DNA from: Tritrichomonas musculus
Lineage: Eukaryota > Parabasalia > Tritrichomonadida > Tritrichomonadidae
NCBI GenBank assembly: GCA_039105265.1
Contig: JAPFFF010000001.1
Span: forward strand, 3,906,001-3,970,000
Direction: 5' to 3'
DNA length: 64,000 nucleotides
A model generated the notes under the pieces. It was not told the DNA's origin. It ran no database searches and saw only the letters and a list, made by a program, of their open reading frames with translations. The position numbers and the translations under genes were made by a program. Below, in pieces: positions 49,001 to 57,993 of the stretch. Each line of letters starts with the position of its first letter. Position 1 is the stretch's first letter.

Positions 49001-50997
49001 TAATATCTCTTGATGAAAAGACGTTAGAAACCGTTTCGAATTTCCTCATATATGATGAATTGGGAGATCATCAGCAAGAAGAAGAAAAGTCAGATGACGA
49101 AATCATTCATGATCAAAAATCAGATAAAGAAGAAGCTAATTCAATTGATAATTCAACAACAGAGAAAAGTGAAGATGCTTCCAATTTCCAATTTGTACTC
49201 AAAATGATGAAATCCAAAGAGAACAAAAGTGACGGTATTTTATTAAAGAAATTAACGCATAAAGAAAATGCTGAAGATGTTGTAATTGCTTCTCTTCGTC
49301 TTCTTTTCACTCTTGTTTCAGGCTCACAGTATCTTCACTATTACACAAAGATGGTTGACAAATTATCGACCAAACTTTTATCAAATAATAAAATTATTTC
49401 ATCTCTTGCTTGTTCCGTGATTGCACGACTTATTCCAACCATCAGTGAGAATAAGGAGCCATTTATGATTCCAGCTGATGTGACTGAAATTGACCTTCCT
49501 GACTTCAATTGTGATGAATTCGCCTTCTTAAAAGACGATATCTTATTGAAAATTAGTGAAGATTTGAATGAGTATTCAATTCGTCTTTTCGGCGCAATTT
49601 CATCTACTTACGTAAGTGCTGTTATTAACACGCGAAATGATGAAATAATTCTTCAAAGAATATTGAAGAAAATGAGGGAATCATTAAAGCCAATTTCGAA
49701 GAAATCAGAAAAAGAAGAAAATAATAATGTTGATTCAAAAAGTGGAAACGATATTGAGAGTTCATCTTCATCGAATTCAACTGAAAATGTTTCGCTTGAT
49801 TCGAAAGATAAAGATGAGAATGATATCGGCCTTCTATTTAATAAAATTTCACTTAATATGAGGTCAAATTTAAGGTCAAATAATATGAGACCAACAATGA
49901 AGCCAAATTTAAAGGTCAATTCTAGCGTTGACGCTTTCCCGCTCCTCTTCCAAAAGAAGAATGGCCATCATGCTGAGGAAGAGAAGAAAAAAGAAGAAGA
50001 AGGAAGGCTTGCCGCTCTTGTTCTTGAATCACAGTCATCACAGACGCCTTCATCAAGAGTTCTTCTTGAAGCGATTGACACCTTCTTTGATTATTACTTC
50101 TTTTTCAATGAGAACGATTATATTCAATTGAAAAATGGCGAATCTAAAAAATCTGTCAAAAATGAAATTTTGTCATTTGATGAAGAAGACAAATTTAGAG
50201 AATGTCTCATCTTTTTATCTAACATGTCACTCGACCCAAATGCAGCACTTTCCATATTCAAAAGAATTGATAAGATTCTTCACATCACTTCACTTAAGAA
50301 TTCACCTGCAGCTTCAACATTTTTCCATGTTTTGCTTACTTATGAGGTGCAAGAAAGAATCAGAAGAATTTGCAAAAAATACTTGCAAAATGATAACGAT
50401 ACTTCTGATGAAAATGAAGAAACTGACGATGATGATAGTGAATATGAAAATGATGAAGAAATTGAATTGCTAAATGGTCGAGATTATAATAATTTAATTG
50501 AAGATATTATTAATAAGTGCGTCTGCTTTTGGAATACAATTTATTTCGAAGATGCTTTGAAATTGCTTGAATTCTTTTCAACTATTCGTGTTGCTAGAAA
50601 AATTCTCATTAAATTTAAAATTGATTCTAAAATTAGAGAATTTATAAAAGTTTTCTCAGCAGAAGAAAAAAGACACTCTCTCAAATTGGAAATTCAAGAA
50701 GAAAAGAATTTTTTGGAAAAATTAAGGCAACAGCAAATTAATCAACAAAAATTAACTGAATCATTGTTGATGCCACAGAAAAGTGACCAGGATTCTGATT
50801 TTGATGACGATATTGACGAAATAGATAAAGCTCAGAAACAATTAATTGAAAACCAACAGAAAAATCAAATTTTGTCGCGTCAAGTTAGGCAGCAAGAAGA
50901 AAAGGTTGAGCATTTGTTAAAGAAAGATATGAAAGTAAAAATTCGCGATACAAAATTGAGAGGTATATGTAATAGGATACTTTCGCGATTTGTTTGA
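46081..50997 (+). CDS. Giant TKL-type pseudokinase with ARM-like C-terminal half
   Basis: 1638 residues from the ATG at 46081 (MNIKNTSWNSYLE); the frame extends upstream only to a TTG. Residues 1-200 form the helical region seen before the kinase domain in trichomonad TKL kinases. The kinase-like domain spans about 240-690 and is split by two disordered insertions (about 350-400 and 475-585). VHMSLKTSEIFID replaces HRDLKxxN, the expected DFG region reads KIKCSKKAR, and yet the C-lobe (NKVDVYAYGIMLWELLTKEM, DPKLRPDFDEIC) is well kept; so it is a pseudokinase. The second half (about 800-1520) is helical with ARM-like character and acidic loops, and a coiled coil ends the protein (EEKNFLEKLRQQQINQQKL). 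A signalling scaffold is the likely role. Confidence 0.82.
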   Translation: MNIKNTSWNSYLETLRVEIDQAMSGCFALSTHHNKFHRLTVGLSHFSKKLIDFVDEKRTATKEELFNFQGLIKILLNLNHFIDDFSDFSIDKTIEVIGIDFFNLPLNVILEFITNFNRYVIQLELPQISIDEVLLKGEDNIIDIAQLLNFIQSRSLFLKVENKDTASLYENLTNKVFAAIESDDPNNHIIREICVRRKEFLARKGKSNSKATNSTYYGSTELYKAFKSSPNVKIINHSDIDVDRSHCVHHGKYSNFFSGVLKSSKRIVSFEIYQSIILSQDEYNAFVQKVKIMSEANYFTTIPLIGVVLDEPFVIISEFMPQRSLFDWFHGQRSKEFANESDSHATGLESGQQRKFKMQFDQGESLSNDIKSRPSILTLNSSSSFGSYQQIRKESRPPKKELRQTIIALGVAYALRYLHSKGIVHMSLKTSEIFIDANGRPKIKCSKKARKVNTKIDKISSKDVKAWTAPELIESSRFLNENNENENEMNDDETFDEDSVGSNSGKDRSGISHCSSVTIIDAHPSSHNHPHPHINKKEQRKLISIKKYQSANINFDMIASPAPIPPMPNSNDIISESSNDLLNQTIVLSNKVDVYAYGIMLWELLTKEMAFAGLSSSLIAEEVLCNDQRPLIPQNCPAKLVKLIQDCWAKDPKLRPDFDEICCMFESGNYNFPGTDTEELNSYKAYCSQLIERLKKKKDKSSSSSEFVEFAEFDKFQLTQPDSFYDDPKLNVEMMINKLMKEGSCEDIKFIKKLSELVKSSCIPKIDINSFQLRQPIKAESNEKEEEKEDSVYIFNESSLSLLSSFFLSSNLDIRLIAVDLVTYIYNNHLFNDERSIAGILPKIVRNISQISSLSTQFVNFRVTEAQEILLTSMKLLTLFSSKYVTSGFINNKISNASINSIINTAFSDCSSLREVSFDFYISFLSKFQAPNKLLIRFITKMAHFDVRKAMCIECIKIIKVLQLISRNDRLFTLISLDEKTLETVSNFLIYDELGDHQQEEEKSDDEIIHDQKSDKEEANSIDNSTTEKSEDASNFQFVLKMMKSKENKSDGILLKKLTHKENAEDVVIASLRLLFTLVSGSQYLHYYTKMVDKLSTKLLSNNKIISSLACSVIARLIPTISENKEPFMIPADVTEIDLPDFNCDEFAFLKDDILLKISEDLNEYSIRLFGAISSTYVSAVINTRNDEIILQRILKKMRESLKPISKKSEKEENNNVDSKSGNDIESSSSSNSTENVSLDSKDKDENDIGLLFNKISLNMRSNLRSNNMRPTMKPNLKVNSSVDAFPLLFQKKNGHHAEEEKKKEEEGRLAALVLESQSSQTPSSRVLLEAIDTFFDYYFFFNENDYIQLKNGESKKSVKNEILSFDEEDKFRECLIFLSNMSLDPNAALSIFKRIDKILHITSLKNSPAASTFFHVLLTYEVQERIRRICKKYLQNDNDTSDENEETDDDDSEYENDEEIELLNGRDYNNLIEDIINKCVCFWNTIYFEDALKLLEFFSTIRVARKILIKFKIDSKIREFIKVFSAEEKRHSLKLEIQEEKNFLEKLRQQQINQQKLTESLLMPQKSDQDSDFDDDIDEIDKAQKQLIENQQKNQILSRQVRQQEEKVEHLLKKDMKVKIRDTKLRGICNRILSRFV

Positions 50998-51654
50998 AAT
51001 AAACAATTACGCTTTTAAATATTATATTTTTTTTCATTTATTTTGACAAAGTTAATGAATTTTATTTATTATTATTGTTATTAAGTTAATGAAGAAAGAA
51101 TCTTTTTTTTATTAATATTATCGAATGATATAAATATAATTAATATTATCAAATGTCTTGAAAAAAAATTGTTTATTTGATATAAAAAAATGATTCTGTA
51201 TAATTTTTGATTATCGCATGCAATCATGATGAATTTTTATATTTTTATATTTGATGTTTAAGTTTGAGAAATTGAAAATGTTGTTATGTTTATAAAGAAG
51301 CTTTATGTTAAATCTGTAAAATAATTAAACCAGATTTCTTAAATAAATCTCAATTTTATTTCGTATGTCTTTTGATTAAATTATTTCACAGAAAAAATTG
51401 AATTGGATTGAAAGATTCAAATATTAAAATCATGGATTTTTGGTCATATAAATGAAAAACAAAACATATAATTGATGTTTCAACGTCGCAAGAAGTTTCA
51501 AAAACGTTTTCAATTTGAACTGAAACATAAAAAGTTAGAATTTAAATTCATATCACTTAAATTGAATAAACTCATAGAAAAGCTCCATCTCTTATTCAAT
51601 TATATTGAAAATATTTGATGCTATTCAAAATCATTTCATTTCTTTATTTCTCAT
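50998..51654. other. Intergenic spacer
   Basis: About 655 AT-rich bases between two same-strand genes. No frame or RNA gene is seen. The 3' end holds TCATTTCATTTCTTT (51631-51645), a likely initiator region for the next gene. Confidence 0.5.
51631..51645 (+). promoter_or_regulatory. Initiator region of the membrane-protein gene
   Basis: TCATTTCATTTCTTT contains two overlapping TCATTTC elements 9-23 bases before the ATG at 51655. It supports that start. Confidence 0.5.
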
Positions 51655-52560
51655 ATGAATCCTGATACAATGAGGCGTGAATCAAACTACTATTTATTAT
51701 TATTTAGTGGTTTACAGATGTTGTGCATATTATATTATGATTACGACCTTTCTTATGGAAGTACAACTTGGCAGGCAAATGTTGGTGAAAAATTATATCC
51801 AATATTCAAATATGGAGCACTAAGCCTGTTTCTTAATGGATTAATTTATCATTGCATTTCAAAGCCTCTCTATCGTGGAACAAGTGGAATTCCATTAAAT
51901 TATATTTGCGTTTTGTTGAATATCAATCAAATTTGTTCTGTTTTATGCTTTTTCTATCCATTAATGAAATATAATCCGGAGAATGGATATACAATTTTCC
52001 AATTTTTTATTTATGTTCCAACAACAATATTTGGAATTCTACTAAATATATATGGATGGTCATCAAAGCCATATCCTGCAATTACATTAACTGGAAGTTG
52101 GCTTCTAAGCAGAAGACGAGATTGGGGACTTGTTGGTGTTTTTCTTGCGGCAGCTCAGCTTGTATTGATATTTTGGACTTCAATAAAATGTTTTTATGAT
52201 CCTGATTCAGCAAAAAGACGATATGGAGATTACTATAATGTATATACTGCCTCCTTATTTATAATGGTCGTTGGTGCCTTAGGATATCATGTTTTAGCAT
52301 TGAAAGTTTCTAAAGGAAAATGTAATTGCCATGACACATTAAAATACATTACTTTGTCTTTTGCATTACTTGAATTAATTGGATTTATAATGTATTGTTA
52401 TTCATGTACAGAAGCTAATCAAACAAAAATATTTTATTATCATGCATTATTCTTTTCAGTTGGAATGATTGTTTCAGCCTTAGGAAATACTTACATTTCA
52501 TGGAAAAAGTTTGATGATGATATAACTATATTTGAAAGTGGTAATTATATTAAAGTATAA
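51655..52560 (+). CDS. Polytopic membrane protein, unidentified
   Basis: A 301-residue protein with about eight hydrophobic helices, including LLLFSGLQMLCILYY at the start, FFIYVPTTIFGILLNIYGW, GVFLAAAQLVLIFW and YHALFFSVGMIVSALGNTYI near the end. The loops are short. A conserved-looking pair of cytosolic motifs (LLSRRRDWG and AKRRYGDYYN) is basic. No signature of a transporter or GPCR family is recognised. The cytosolic tail ends in a short peptide, FESGNYIKV. Confidence 0.7.
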   Translation: MNPDTMRRESNYYLLLFSGLQMLCILYYDYDLSYGSTTWQANVGEKLYPIFKYGALSLFLNGLIYHCISKPLYRGTSGIPLNYICVLLNINQICSVLCFFYPLMKYNPENGYTIFQFFIYVPTTIFGILLNIYGWSSKPYPAITLTGSWLLSRRRDWGLVGVFLAAAQLVLIFWTSIKCFYDPDSAKRRYGDYYNVYTASLFIMVVGALGYHVLALKVSKGKCNCHDTLKYITLSFALLELIGFIMYCYSCTEANQTKIFYYHALFFSVGMIVSALGNTYISWKKFDDDITIFESGNYIKV

Positions 52561-52838
52561 ATGTAGTATGAATTTAATATTTGTTTATTTCATTTATAGT
52601 TGACTATTAAAATATATTTATAATTAATTCTTTGTTTATTTTTAAAAGGAGGAATTCAATTCTTAAGAAATTTTTGTACAAAAATAAATTATTTTTTCTA
52701 TGTGAAATAAAAATTGATGATTGATTGATATTCAGCAAAAAAAAAAAAATCAAAAATAGGCAATATAATATTAAATTAAAGCAAAATGCGTAAAATAAAT
52801 TTGTTGATTTTAAAGATTTAAATAAAAAACAATAGCTT

Positions 52839-53543
52839 TTAATCATCATCTTCTTTATATTCCGATTCGTGATTAAGGTTAACGTTAGGATTTTCATACG
52901 GCATTGATCTGAAACTAATGATACCAAAAATAAAACTTCCATAACAAACAACAAACATAACAACATATTTTAACCATAGTATTGGGACTTGACTTAAAGC
53001 TCCAATACCATATTCGTATGCTAATACTATGAAATACATAGCAAATATGTTGAAAGAAGCAAACCTAAATAATATTAGTGATATTGCCATATGAGATAAG
53101 CATACCATATGGTTAACTATTGCTAAGTCTAAGCAATCAGGTAAATAATTTGGATAATCTCTGTGAAAATCAATTGAATAAGGTTGGTCAAAAACAAAAG
53201 GTAAATATAATGTCAAAACATGCGATAGAGCGAAACCTAATCCGCAGGCAAATCCGAGATTAATCCTTGAGTGAGGGCTTGATAAAAATTTAAATCGACA
53301 TCCAAAAAATTTAAGTAGAACTTTTCCAAGTACGTCAAATGGAAGACTCCAAAGAAGGATAAACCATGGATTTTTTGTGAATAGCGAGGATAAAGAGCAT
53401 ATAATAAGTAAAACTGTGCAAACAAATGAGCAAAACCATGATAAAAGAAGAAATCGAAGTTGGTTAGGAAAAACAAGGTGTCCAGCAAATAAAGGAGCTG
53501 TGGCTATTAAGCCGCACCCCCAGTTCAATGATGTAGTTTTCAT
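52839..53543 (-). CDS. APH1: Gamma-secretase subunit Aph-1
   Basis: A 234-residue, seven-helix membrane protein. The N-terminus GCGLIATAPLFAGHLVF matches the Aph-1 start 'GC.f.a.GPa.al'. TM4 carries a GxxxGxG packing motif (GFACGLGFALS, residues 97-107), and a PNYLPDCLDLAI loop corresponds to the family's 'SPYY...SAF' region. TM5 has the conserved histidine (LSHMAIS, His151). The second histidine expected in TM6 is not seen; that helix reads LAYEYGIGALSQ. Aph-1 is the scaffold of the gamma-secretase complex with presenilin, nicastrin and Pen-2, which cuts type I membrane proteins. Its presence implies that the organism has at least a presenilin partner. It lies head-to-head with SLX1. Confidence 0.78.
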   Translation of the reverse strand: MKTTSLNWGCGLIATAPLFAGHLVFPNQLRFLLLSWFCSFVCTVLLIICSLSSLFTKNPWFILLWSLPFDVLGKVLLKFFGCRFKFLSSPHSRINLGFACGLGFALSHVLTLYLPFVFDQPYSIDFHRDYPNYLPDCLDLAIVNHMVCLSHMAISLILFRFASFNIFAMYFIVLAYEYGIGALSQVPILWLKYVVMFVVCYGSFIFGIISFRSMPYENPNVNLNHESEYKEDDD

Positions 53544-53645
53544 TATATTTTTATCGCCTAAATTTTGTGAAATAAAAAAATTTTATTTCAAAAACTTGGA
53601 ACTAACCTTTCAATTAAAAAAAAAACTTCATTTATGTATTTATAA
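53544..53645. promoter_or_regulatory. Compact bidirectional promoter (Aph-1 / SLX1)
   Basis: Only 102 bp separate the two ATGs. On the plus strand TCATTTATG starts 18 bases before the SLX1 ATG. On the minus strand TTTCACAAAAT lies about 30 bases before the Aph-1 ATG. Both fit the TCA(Y)(W) initiator pattern. The plus-strand leader also contains ATG TAT TTA TAA, a three-codon upstream frame directly abutting the SLX1 start. Confidence 0.5.
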
Positions 53646-54446
53646 ATGGATTCATCATCTTTTGCAGGTTGTTACTTGCTAAGAAGTAAAAATCCATCTT
53701 TTAAGGAAGCTTGTTATGTTGGTTTCACCGTTGACCCTCCACATCGATTAAAACAGCATAATGGCATAATTCAAGGAGGGGCTTTCAAAACTCATACTAA
53801 ACGACCATGGGAAATGACAATTGTTGTATACGGATTTCCTACTCGAAAACATGCTTTGCGTTTTGAATGGACTTGGCAACATCCAACCGAAGCTAAAAGA
53901 CTAAAAAATATAGATTGGAATTCAATTTTTCAGCAAACAGGAGGACCAACTAAATATAAATCGCATATTCGAATTCTTAAAGAGATGTTAAATATGTCTC
54001 CATGGGATCGACTTGATTTAAGATTGTGTGTAACCGTTCAAGATGTGTTTGATATGTTGACTCAGGTAGAGCCAAAAATCAATTCGCATCACACGGTCAA
54101 AATGGGGCGAATAGAGGATTTACCAATTGAAACTCAATTTATACCAACACCTGGTAGAAAAGTTCCTTCAAAATGTGTAATTTGTGTTTCACAAGGAAAT
54201 CCACCAGAGGATCCAGTAAATTGGGTTATATGCCCTTTTTGTGGAGCTTTTTTACATTTGAGATGTCTTGCAAGGCACTTGATCTCTCAATCACCACATT
54301 CAGGGACGGCCCTCATTCCAACACGCGGTGTTTGTCCTGCTTGTTGCGAATCTTTACTTTGGAGAGATATTGTCGAGCTTCGAAACCAATTTTATGATGA
54401 TAAATCAGATGATTCGCTTCTTCAAGTTGCAATGGATAATCATTAG
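53646..54446 (+). CDS. SLX1: SLX1 structure-specific endonuclease subunit
   Basis: A 266-residue protein with a GIY-YIG nuclease domain (residues about 8-90): GCYLLRSKN, ACYVGFTVDPPHRLKQHNG with the catalytic arginine, and ALRFEWTWQHP with the metal-binding glutamate. All fit SLX1. The C-terminal zinc-binding RING/PHD-like domain (about 176-245) has Cys/His pairs in CVICVSQGNPP, WVICPFCGAFLHLRCLARHL and GVCPACCESLLW. Size and order match SLX1 of other eukaryotes. With SLX4 it cuts Holliday junctions and flaps in recombination and repair; SLX4 is not in this window. A HELQ/POLQ-like repair helicase follows on the same strand. Confidence 0.93.
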   Translation: MDSSSFAGCYLLRSKNPSFKEACYVGFTVDPPHRLKQHNGIIQGGAFKTHTKRPWEMTIVVYGFPTRKHALRFEWTWQHPTEAKRLKNIDWNSIFQQTGGPTKYKSHIRILKEMLNMSPWDRLDLRLCVTVQDVFDMLTQVEPKINSHHTVKMGRIEDLPIETQFIPTPGRKVPSKCVICVSQGNPPEDPVNWVICPFCGAFLHLRCLARHLISQSPHSGTALIPTRGVCPACCESLLWRDIVELRNQFYDDKSDDSLLQVAMDNH

Positions 54447-54963
54447 TATTTGTTGTTTTTAGTATTATTTAATTAAATTAGTAAATATAAATAGAATAAT
54501 TTTACTTATTTTCTGTCTCCTTCTATATTTATGAGCTTACTCATTATCCTAAATAATATTTAAATCATAAATTTTATCCTCTTAACTGCATTTACAAAAT
54601 CGATGCATCTTTTAAATGTTACTTTTATTTTTAAACGTGCATGGCGCCTATTTTTTTTTATACCTCATACATTAATCATTAGGTATGAGCTGAATTCTTT
54701 GATTTCTTTCAACCTTGAAGGTGATTTAATATGGAAATTAAATTTTATCACAATATTTCAAAATGAGATTATGTGAATTATGTAATTAACGGGAAAAATA
54801 CTAAATATATAAACAAAACAGAAACAATTCGATTTTATTTTATGATAAATTTCAGATTATAATAAAGAAAGAGTCCAAAAATCTTAATCTTATTTAATTT
54901 GTTTTGTCACTTTTCAGCATCAAAATTCCATCAAAATGGCGGGGAAATATTTTTACTCAACTA
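54447..54963. other. Intergenic spacer upstream of the helicase
   Basis: About 515 bases, mostly AT-rich. The 3' end is more complex. TCACTTTTCAGC (54907-54918) fits an initiator. It is followed by ATGGCGGGG (54936), which opens a 15-codon frame that overlaps the helicase ATG at 54964 in another frame. No other gene is seen. Confidence 0.45.
54937..54947 (+). promoter_or_regulatory. E2F-like GGCGGGGAAA word at helicase start
   Basis: TGGCGGGGAAA, shared exactly with 23564-23574. It lies 17 bases before the helicase ATG. It is one G longer than the E2F consensus GGCGGGAAA. Confidence 0.3.
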
Positions 54964-57612
54964 ATGCTTTTACCAAATAATGATCAATTAGAATATATTA
55001 GCTCTCCTTTGTCAGAAAGTTCGTATGCGCCATCTCCAGTAAAGTCAAAAAATCCTCTCACCGAAATGGATTTAGTATCAATTCCTAAATTCCTTCAAGA
55101 ATCTTATTTAAACGGGTGTCCACCTCCAGTAATAACAAATCTTCGACCATGGCAAATTGAACTTTTCCAAATGAAAGAGTGGGGGCAACGCCAAAATTGT
55201 CTAGTTTTAGTACCCACTGCTGGCGGTAAGACAGTTGCAGCCGAAGTTGCAATTGCTCAGCTACTTCAAATAGATCCTTTGGCACAAATTTTATATTGCT
55301 TACCTTTTGTATCATTAGCAGCTGAGAAATTTATGGATTTTTCCAATAGATTCAGAAATTTCAGTGTTAAACCATTTTACGCTAACATTGGATCGTCAGA
55401 ATTTCAGCATGGGAGTATTGCAGTCTGTACTTTTGAAAAAGCGCATGCTTTAATTAATGCCGCAATTCGTAATAAATATATCAATAAATTCAAACTAGTT
55501 ATTATCGACGAAATTCATATGTTAGGTGATCCACATCGTGGAGCTACTGTCGAAGCTCTGGTTGCTAAATTAAGATTATTAAATGATCCACCTCAAATTA
55601 TTGGACTTTCTGCAACAATAAGTAAAGATGATGCAATAATTTATGGGAAATGGATGAATGGCGTTGTATATTCTTGTGCAGATCGACCTAGTATTATTTC
55701 CCAATATGTAGTTTGGCCAGATGGAAGATTATCAGCATTAAAAAATGGAAAGATTAATCAGCACTTTAGAAAATTCGAAACAATAATTGAAGATAAAAGT
55801 TTTTTACTGCCAATTGTTGCTGATACATTGTGCCAAAATTCAAAAAATACGATTCTGATATTTGTAAATTCTAGAAAAGAAACGAGATCATATGCCAAAA
55901 TGATTGCAAGTTATTTATATTCCGAGAAATTCAATAAAGTCACTAAAGTTCCAAAGCCTTCAGAAGAAATAATCAAAATGAGACAAGATTTACTTCTTAA
56001 AATGAATTATCATACCCGTTTTTGTAATGATCAACTAATGTCTTTTTGTATAACAAATGGTATTGCTTATCATAATGCAGGTTTACTTATTGAAGAGCGA
56101 AAGTTCATTGAAGATTCCCTACGAAATGGAATAATAAATGTTGTTGTCGCCACCACAACTTTATCAGCTGGTATTAATATTACAAATGTTGCCACAGTTG
56201 TAATACATAATGTTTTTCGTATGGAAGGTTCAGACAAAATTCCGCTTACAAGTGCTCAATACAATCAGATGGCAGGCCGTGCTGGTCGAATGAATAACGT
56301 TCCTGGAAAAGTTTTTATATTGCAACATACAATGGAAAGCAGAGAAATTCTGTTGATTGAAGAATTATCGAAATCTAATCTTAATCAAATATCAGGGCAC
56401 CTTCTCGAAAACTCAGAATTTGACAGATTTTTTTTGCAATGTTTAACTTTCTTTCCAATAGAAGCCTCGGAAAAATTTCCAGCTTATACTTATGAGGCTG
56501 TTCGGCAAGAAATGAAATATTTCTATCTTGACACCATTCGTAAAGAATCTCTTGTGAGATTAAGCCAAAATGGCTTAGTTGTTAATAAAGGAAAAACAAC
56601 CAGATTAGGGAAGGCTATTGCTGGAGCTAACTTTAGTATTGAAGAAGGTCTTCTTGTTTATGAAAATGTTAAAAAAGCTCAAGTTAGCGTTTGCTTAAGT
56701 GATGAACTCCATCTTTTGTATTTGACGATTCCAAAAGACATTGGATATCGAACACCTCCTTACAAAGATGACGATATTTGGATCAAGCTGTTTAATGAAC
56801 ACCAGCATGTAATCTGTGAGCTTTTAAAAATCTCGAGTTCAGAAATATACAGAAGAATATCTTTATCGCATATTCAAGGAGGTATCAAGGAAAATGATGA
56901 AATCGATAAAATGCTTGATAAAATCTACTCTGCTGCTATTTTACTTGAAGTTATAAATGAAAAGCCGGTTTCAGAAGTTGAAAAAATGTTTAATGTTGAT
57001 CGAGGAACAATTCAATCTTTACAGACGAATGTATCAACTTTTGCTGGACAAGTTGCAAAATTTTGCGAACTTTGTTCATTCCAAGTTTTAGCAGCAGCAA
57101 TAATTAAGTTCAAAAGGAGACTTGATTCATCAGTAAAAAATGAGCTTCTTCCTTTAATGAGTCTTCCTTCATGTAGCCAAATTGTAGCGAGAATCCTCTT
57201 CAATCAAGGAATCGAATCTCCAGAGGATATTGTTAATTATAAAATTGATGGAATTGTGAAAATTCTCATGTCAGTAACATCAGGTCAAGATCCCTCTTCT
57301 CATTCCACGTCTTCTTCTGCTTCATCTTATTCTTATTCAAGCTATGCTGATTCAAACTTGGAAAAGATAGACTATCTTGACGACTATGATTACGATGAAG
57401 AAGAAGTTGATGATTATAAAGGTAGTAATAGCCAAGAGTTGTTTAGTCAAAATGGATTGATTTTAGATGGTTCGCAGAATTCTAGACGTAATCTAGAGAT
57501 ACTTGTCAAAAGAATCAAAAAAGAAGCTTCTCTCTTGCTTGATAGACAAAAGAAAATAGAAGAATATGAAGAAGCAATGACTCATTCCAGACTAGATATT
57601 TTTGATATTTGA
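54964..57612 (+). CDS. HELQ/POLQ-type superfamily 2 DNA helicase
   Basis: 882 residues from the first in-frame ATG (MLLPNNDQLEY); the frame stays open 20 codons upstream but only from a TTG. The Ski2-like helicase motifs are complete: VPTAGGKT near 83, LYCLPFVSLAAEK, DEIHMLG near 182, GLSATIS, an ATTTLSAGIN block and QMAGRAGRM near 435. The PFVSLAAEK and FEKAHALINAAI wording follows HELQ and the helicase half of DNA polymerase theta. No polymerase domain follows, so HELQ (Hel308-like) is the simpler reading. A winged-helix/ratchet region and an HHH-like end (LMSLPSCSQIVARILFNQGI) fit Hel308. The last 100 residues are acidic and Ser-rich. Role: 3'-5' unwinding at stalled forks and in strand-annealing repair. 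Confidence 0.88.
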   Translation: MLLPNNDQLEYISSPLSESSYAPSPVKSKNPLTEMDLVSIPKFLQESYLNGCPPPVITNLRPWQIELFQMKEWGQRQNCLVLVPTAGGKTVAAEVAIAQLLQIDPLAQILYCLPFVSLAAEKFMDFSNRFRNFSVKPFYANIGSSEFQHGSIAVCTFEKAHALINAAIRNKYINKFKLVIIDEIHMLGDPHRGATVEALVAKLRLLNDPPQIIGLSATISKDDAIIYGKWMNGVVYSCADRPSIISQYVVWPDGRLSALKNGKINQHFRKFETIIEDKSFLLPIVADTLCQNSKNTILIFVNSRKETRSYAKMIASYLYSEKFNKVTKVPKPSEEIIKMRQDLLLKMNYHTRFCNDQLMSFCITNGIAYHNAGLLIEERKFIEDSLRNGIINVVVATTTLSAGINITNVATVVIHNVFRMEGSDKIPLTSAQYNQMAGRAGRMNNVPGKVFILQHTMESREILLIEELSKSNLNQISGHLLENSEFDRFFLQCLTFFPIEASEKFPAYTYEAVRQEMKYFYLDTIRKESLVRLSQNGLVVNKGKTTRLGKAIAGANFSIEEGLLVYENVKKAQVSVCLSDELHLLYLTIPKDIGYRTPPYKDDDIWIKLFNEHQHVICELLKISSSEIYRRISLSHIQGGIKENDEIDKMLDKIYSAAILLEVINEKPVSEVEKMFNVDRGTIQSLQTNVSTFAGQVAKFCELCSFQVLAAAIIKFKRRLDSSVKNELLPLMSLPSCSQIVARILFNQGIESPEDIVNYKIDGIVKILMSVTSGQDPSSHSTSSSASSYSYSSYADSNLEKIDYLDDYDYDEEEVDDYKGSNSQELFSQNGLILDGSQNSRRNLEILVKRIKKEASLLLDRQKKIEEYEEAMTHSRLDIFDI

Positions 57613-57993
57613 TTTTTGTTTATTTTGTTTTTAATATTGTATAAAAAAAATTTTTTTTCTTCAGATCAAAAAAAAAGGAAATAGAAAATGCAAATTTTCT
57701 TATTTTTATTATATCATATTGTATGGATAGTATCAATAGATTATATTGAGTTTAAATTCAAGAGACAGTATAATCTTAACTTTGAATTATACTTTCTATG
57801 TCTCGTTTTGCAGATTAGCAAAATCATTTATTGCCGGGTAAAATATATCAAATATATAAAAAATAAGATTCTACTATGAATTTTGATAAATATTACTATC
57901 AATAAATCTGATAATTCAAAATCATTTTAACATTTCAATATCTAAAAAGTCATTTTCTTTAAATTTTAAAGAGGAATATTATCATGTTGACTT
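57613..57993. other. Intergenic spacer between convergent genes
   Basis: About 380 AT-rich bases. A 63-codon plus-strand frame (57688-57879) has the Ile/Tyr/Lys/Phe composition of translated spacer and is not taken as a gene. Confidence 0.5.

Noticed and set aside
54904-54963. Helicase start at the upstream TTG
   Set aside because: Nuclear genes of this group start at ATG; the upstream 20 codons have no in-frame ATG and the next stop is close.
57688-57879. A 63-codon frame rich in Ile, Tyr and Phe
   Set aside because: Composition equals translated AT-rich spacer, and no domain or promoter supports it.
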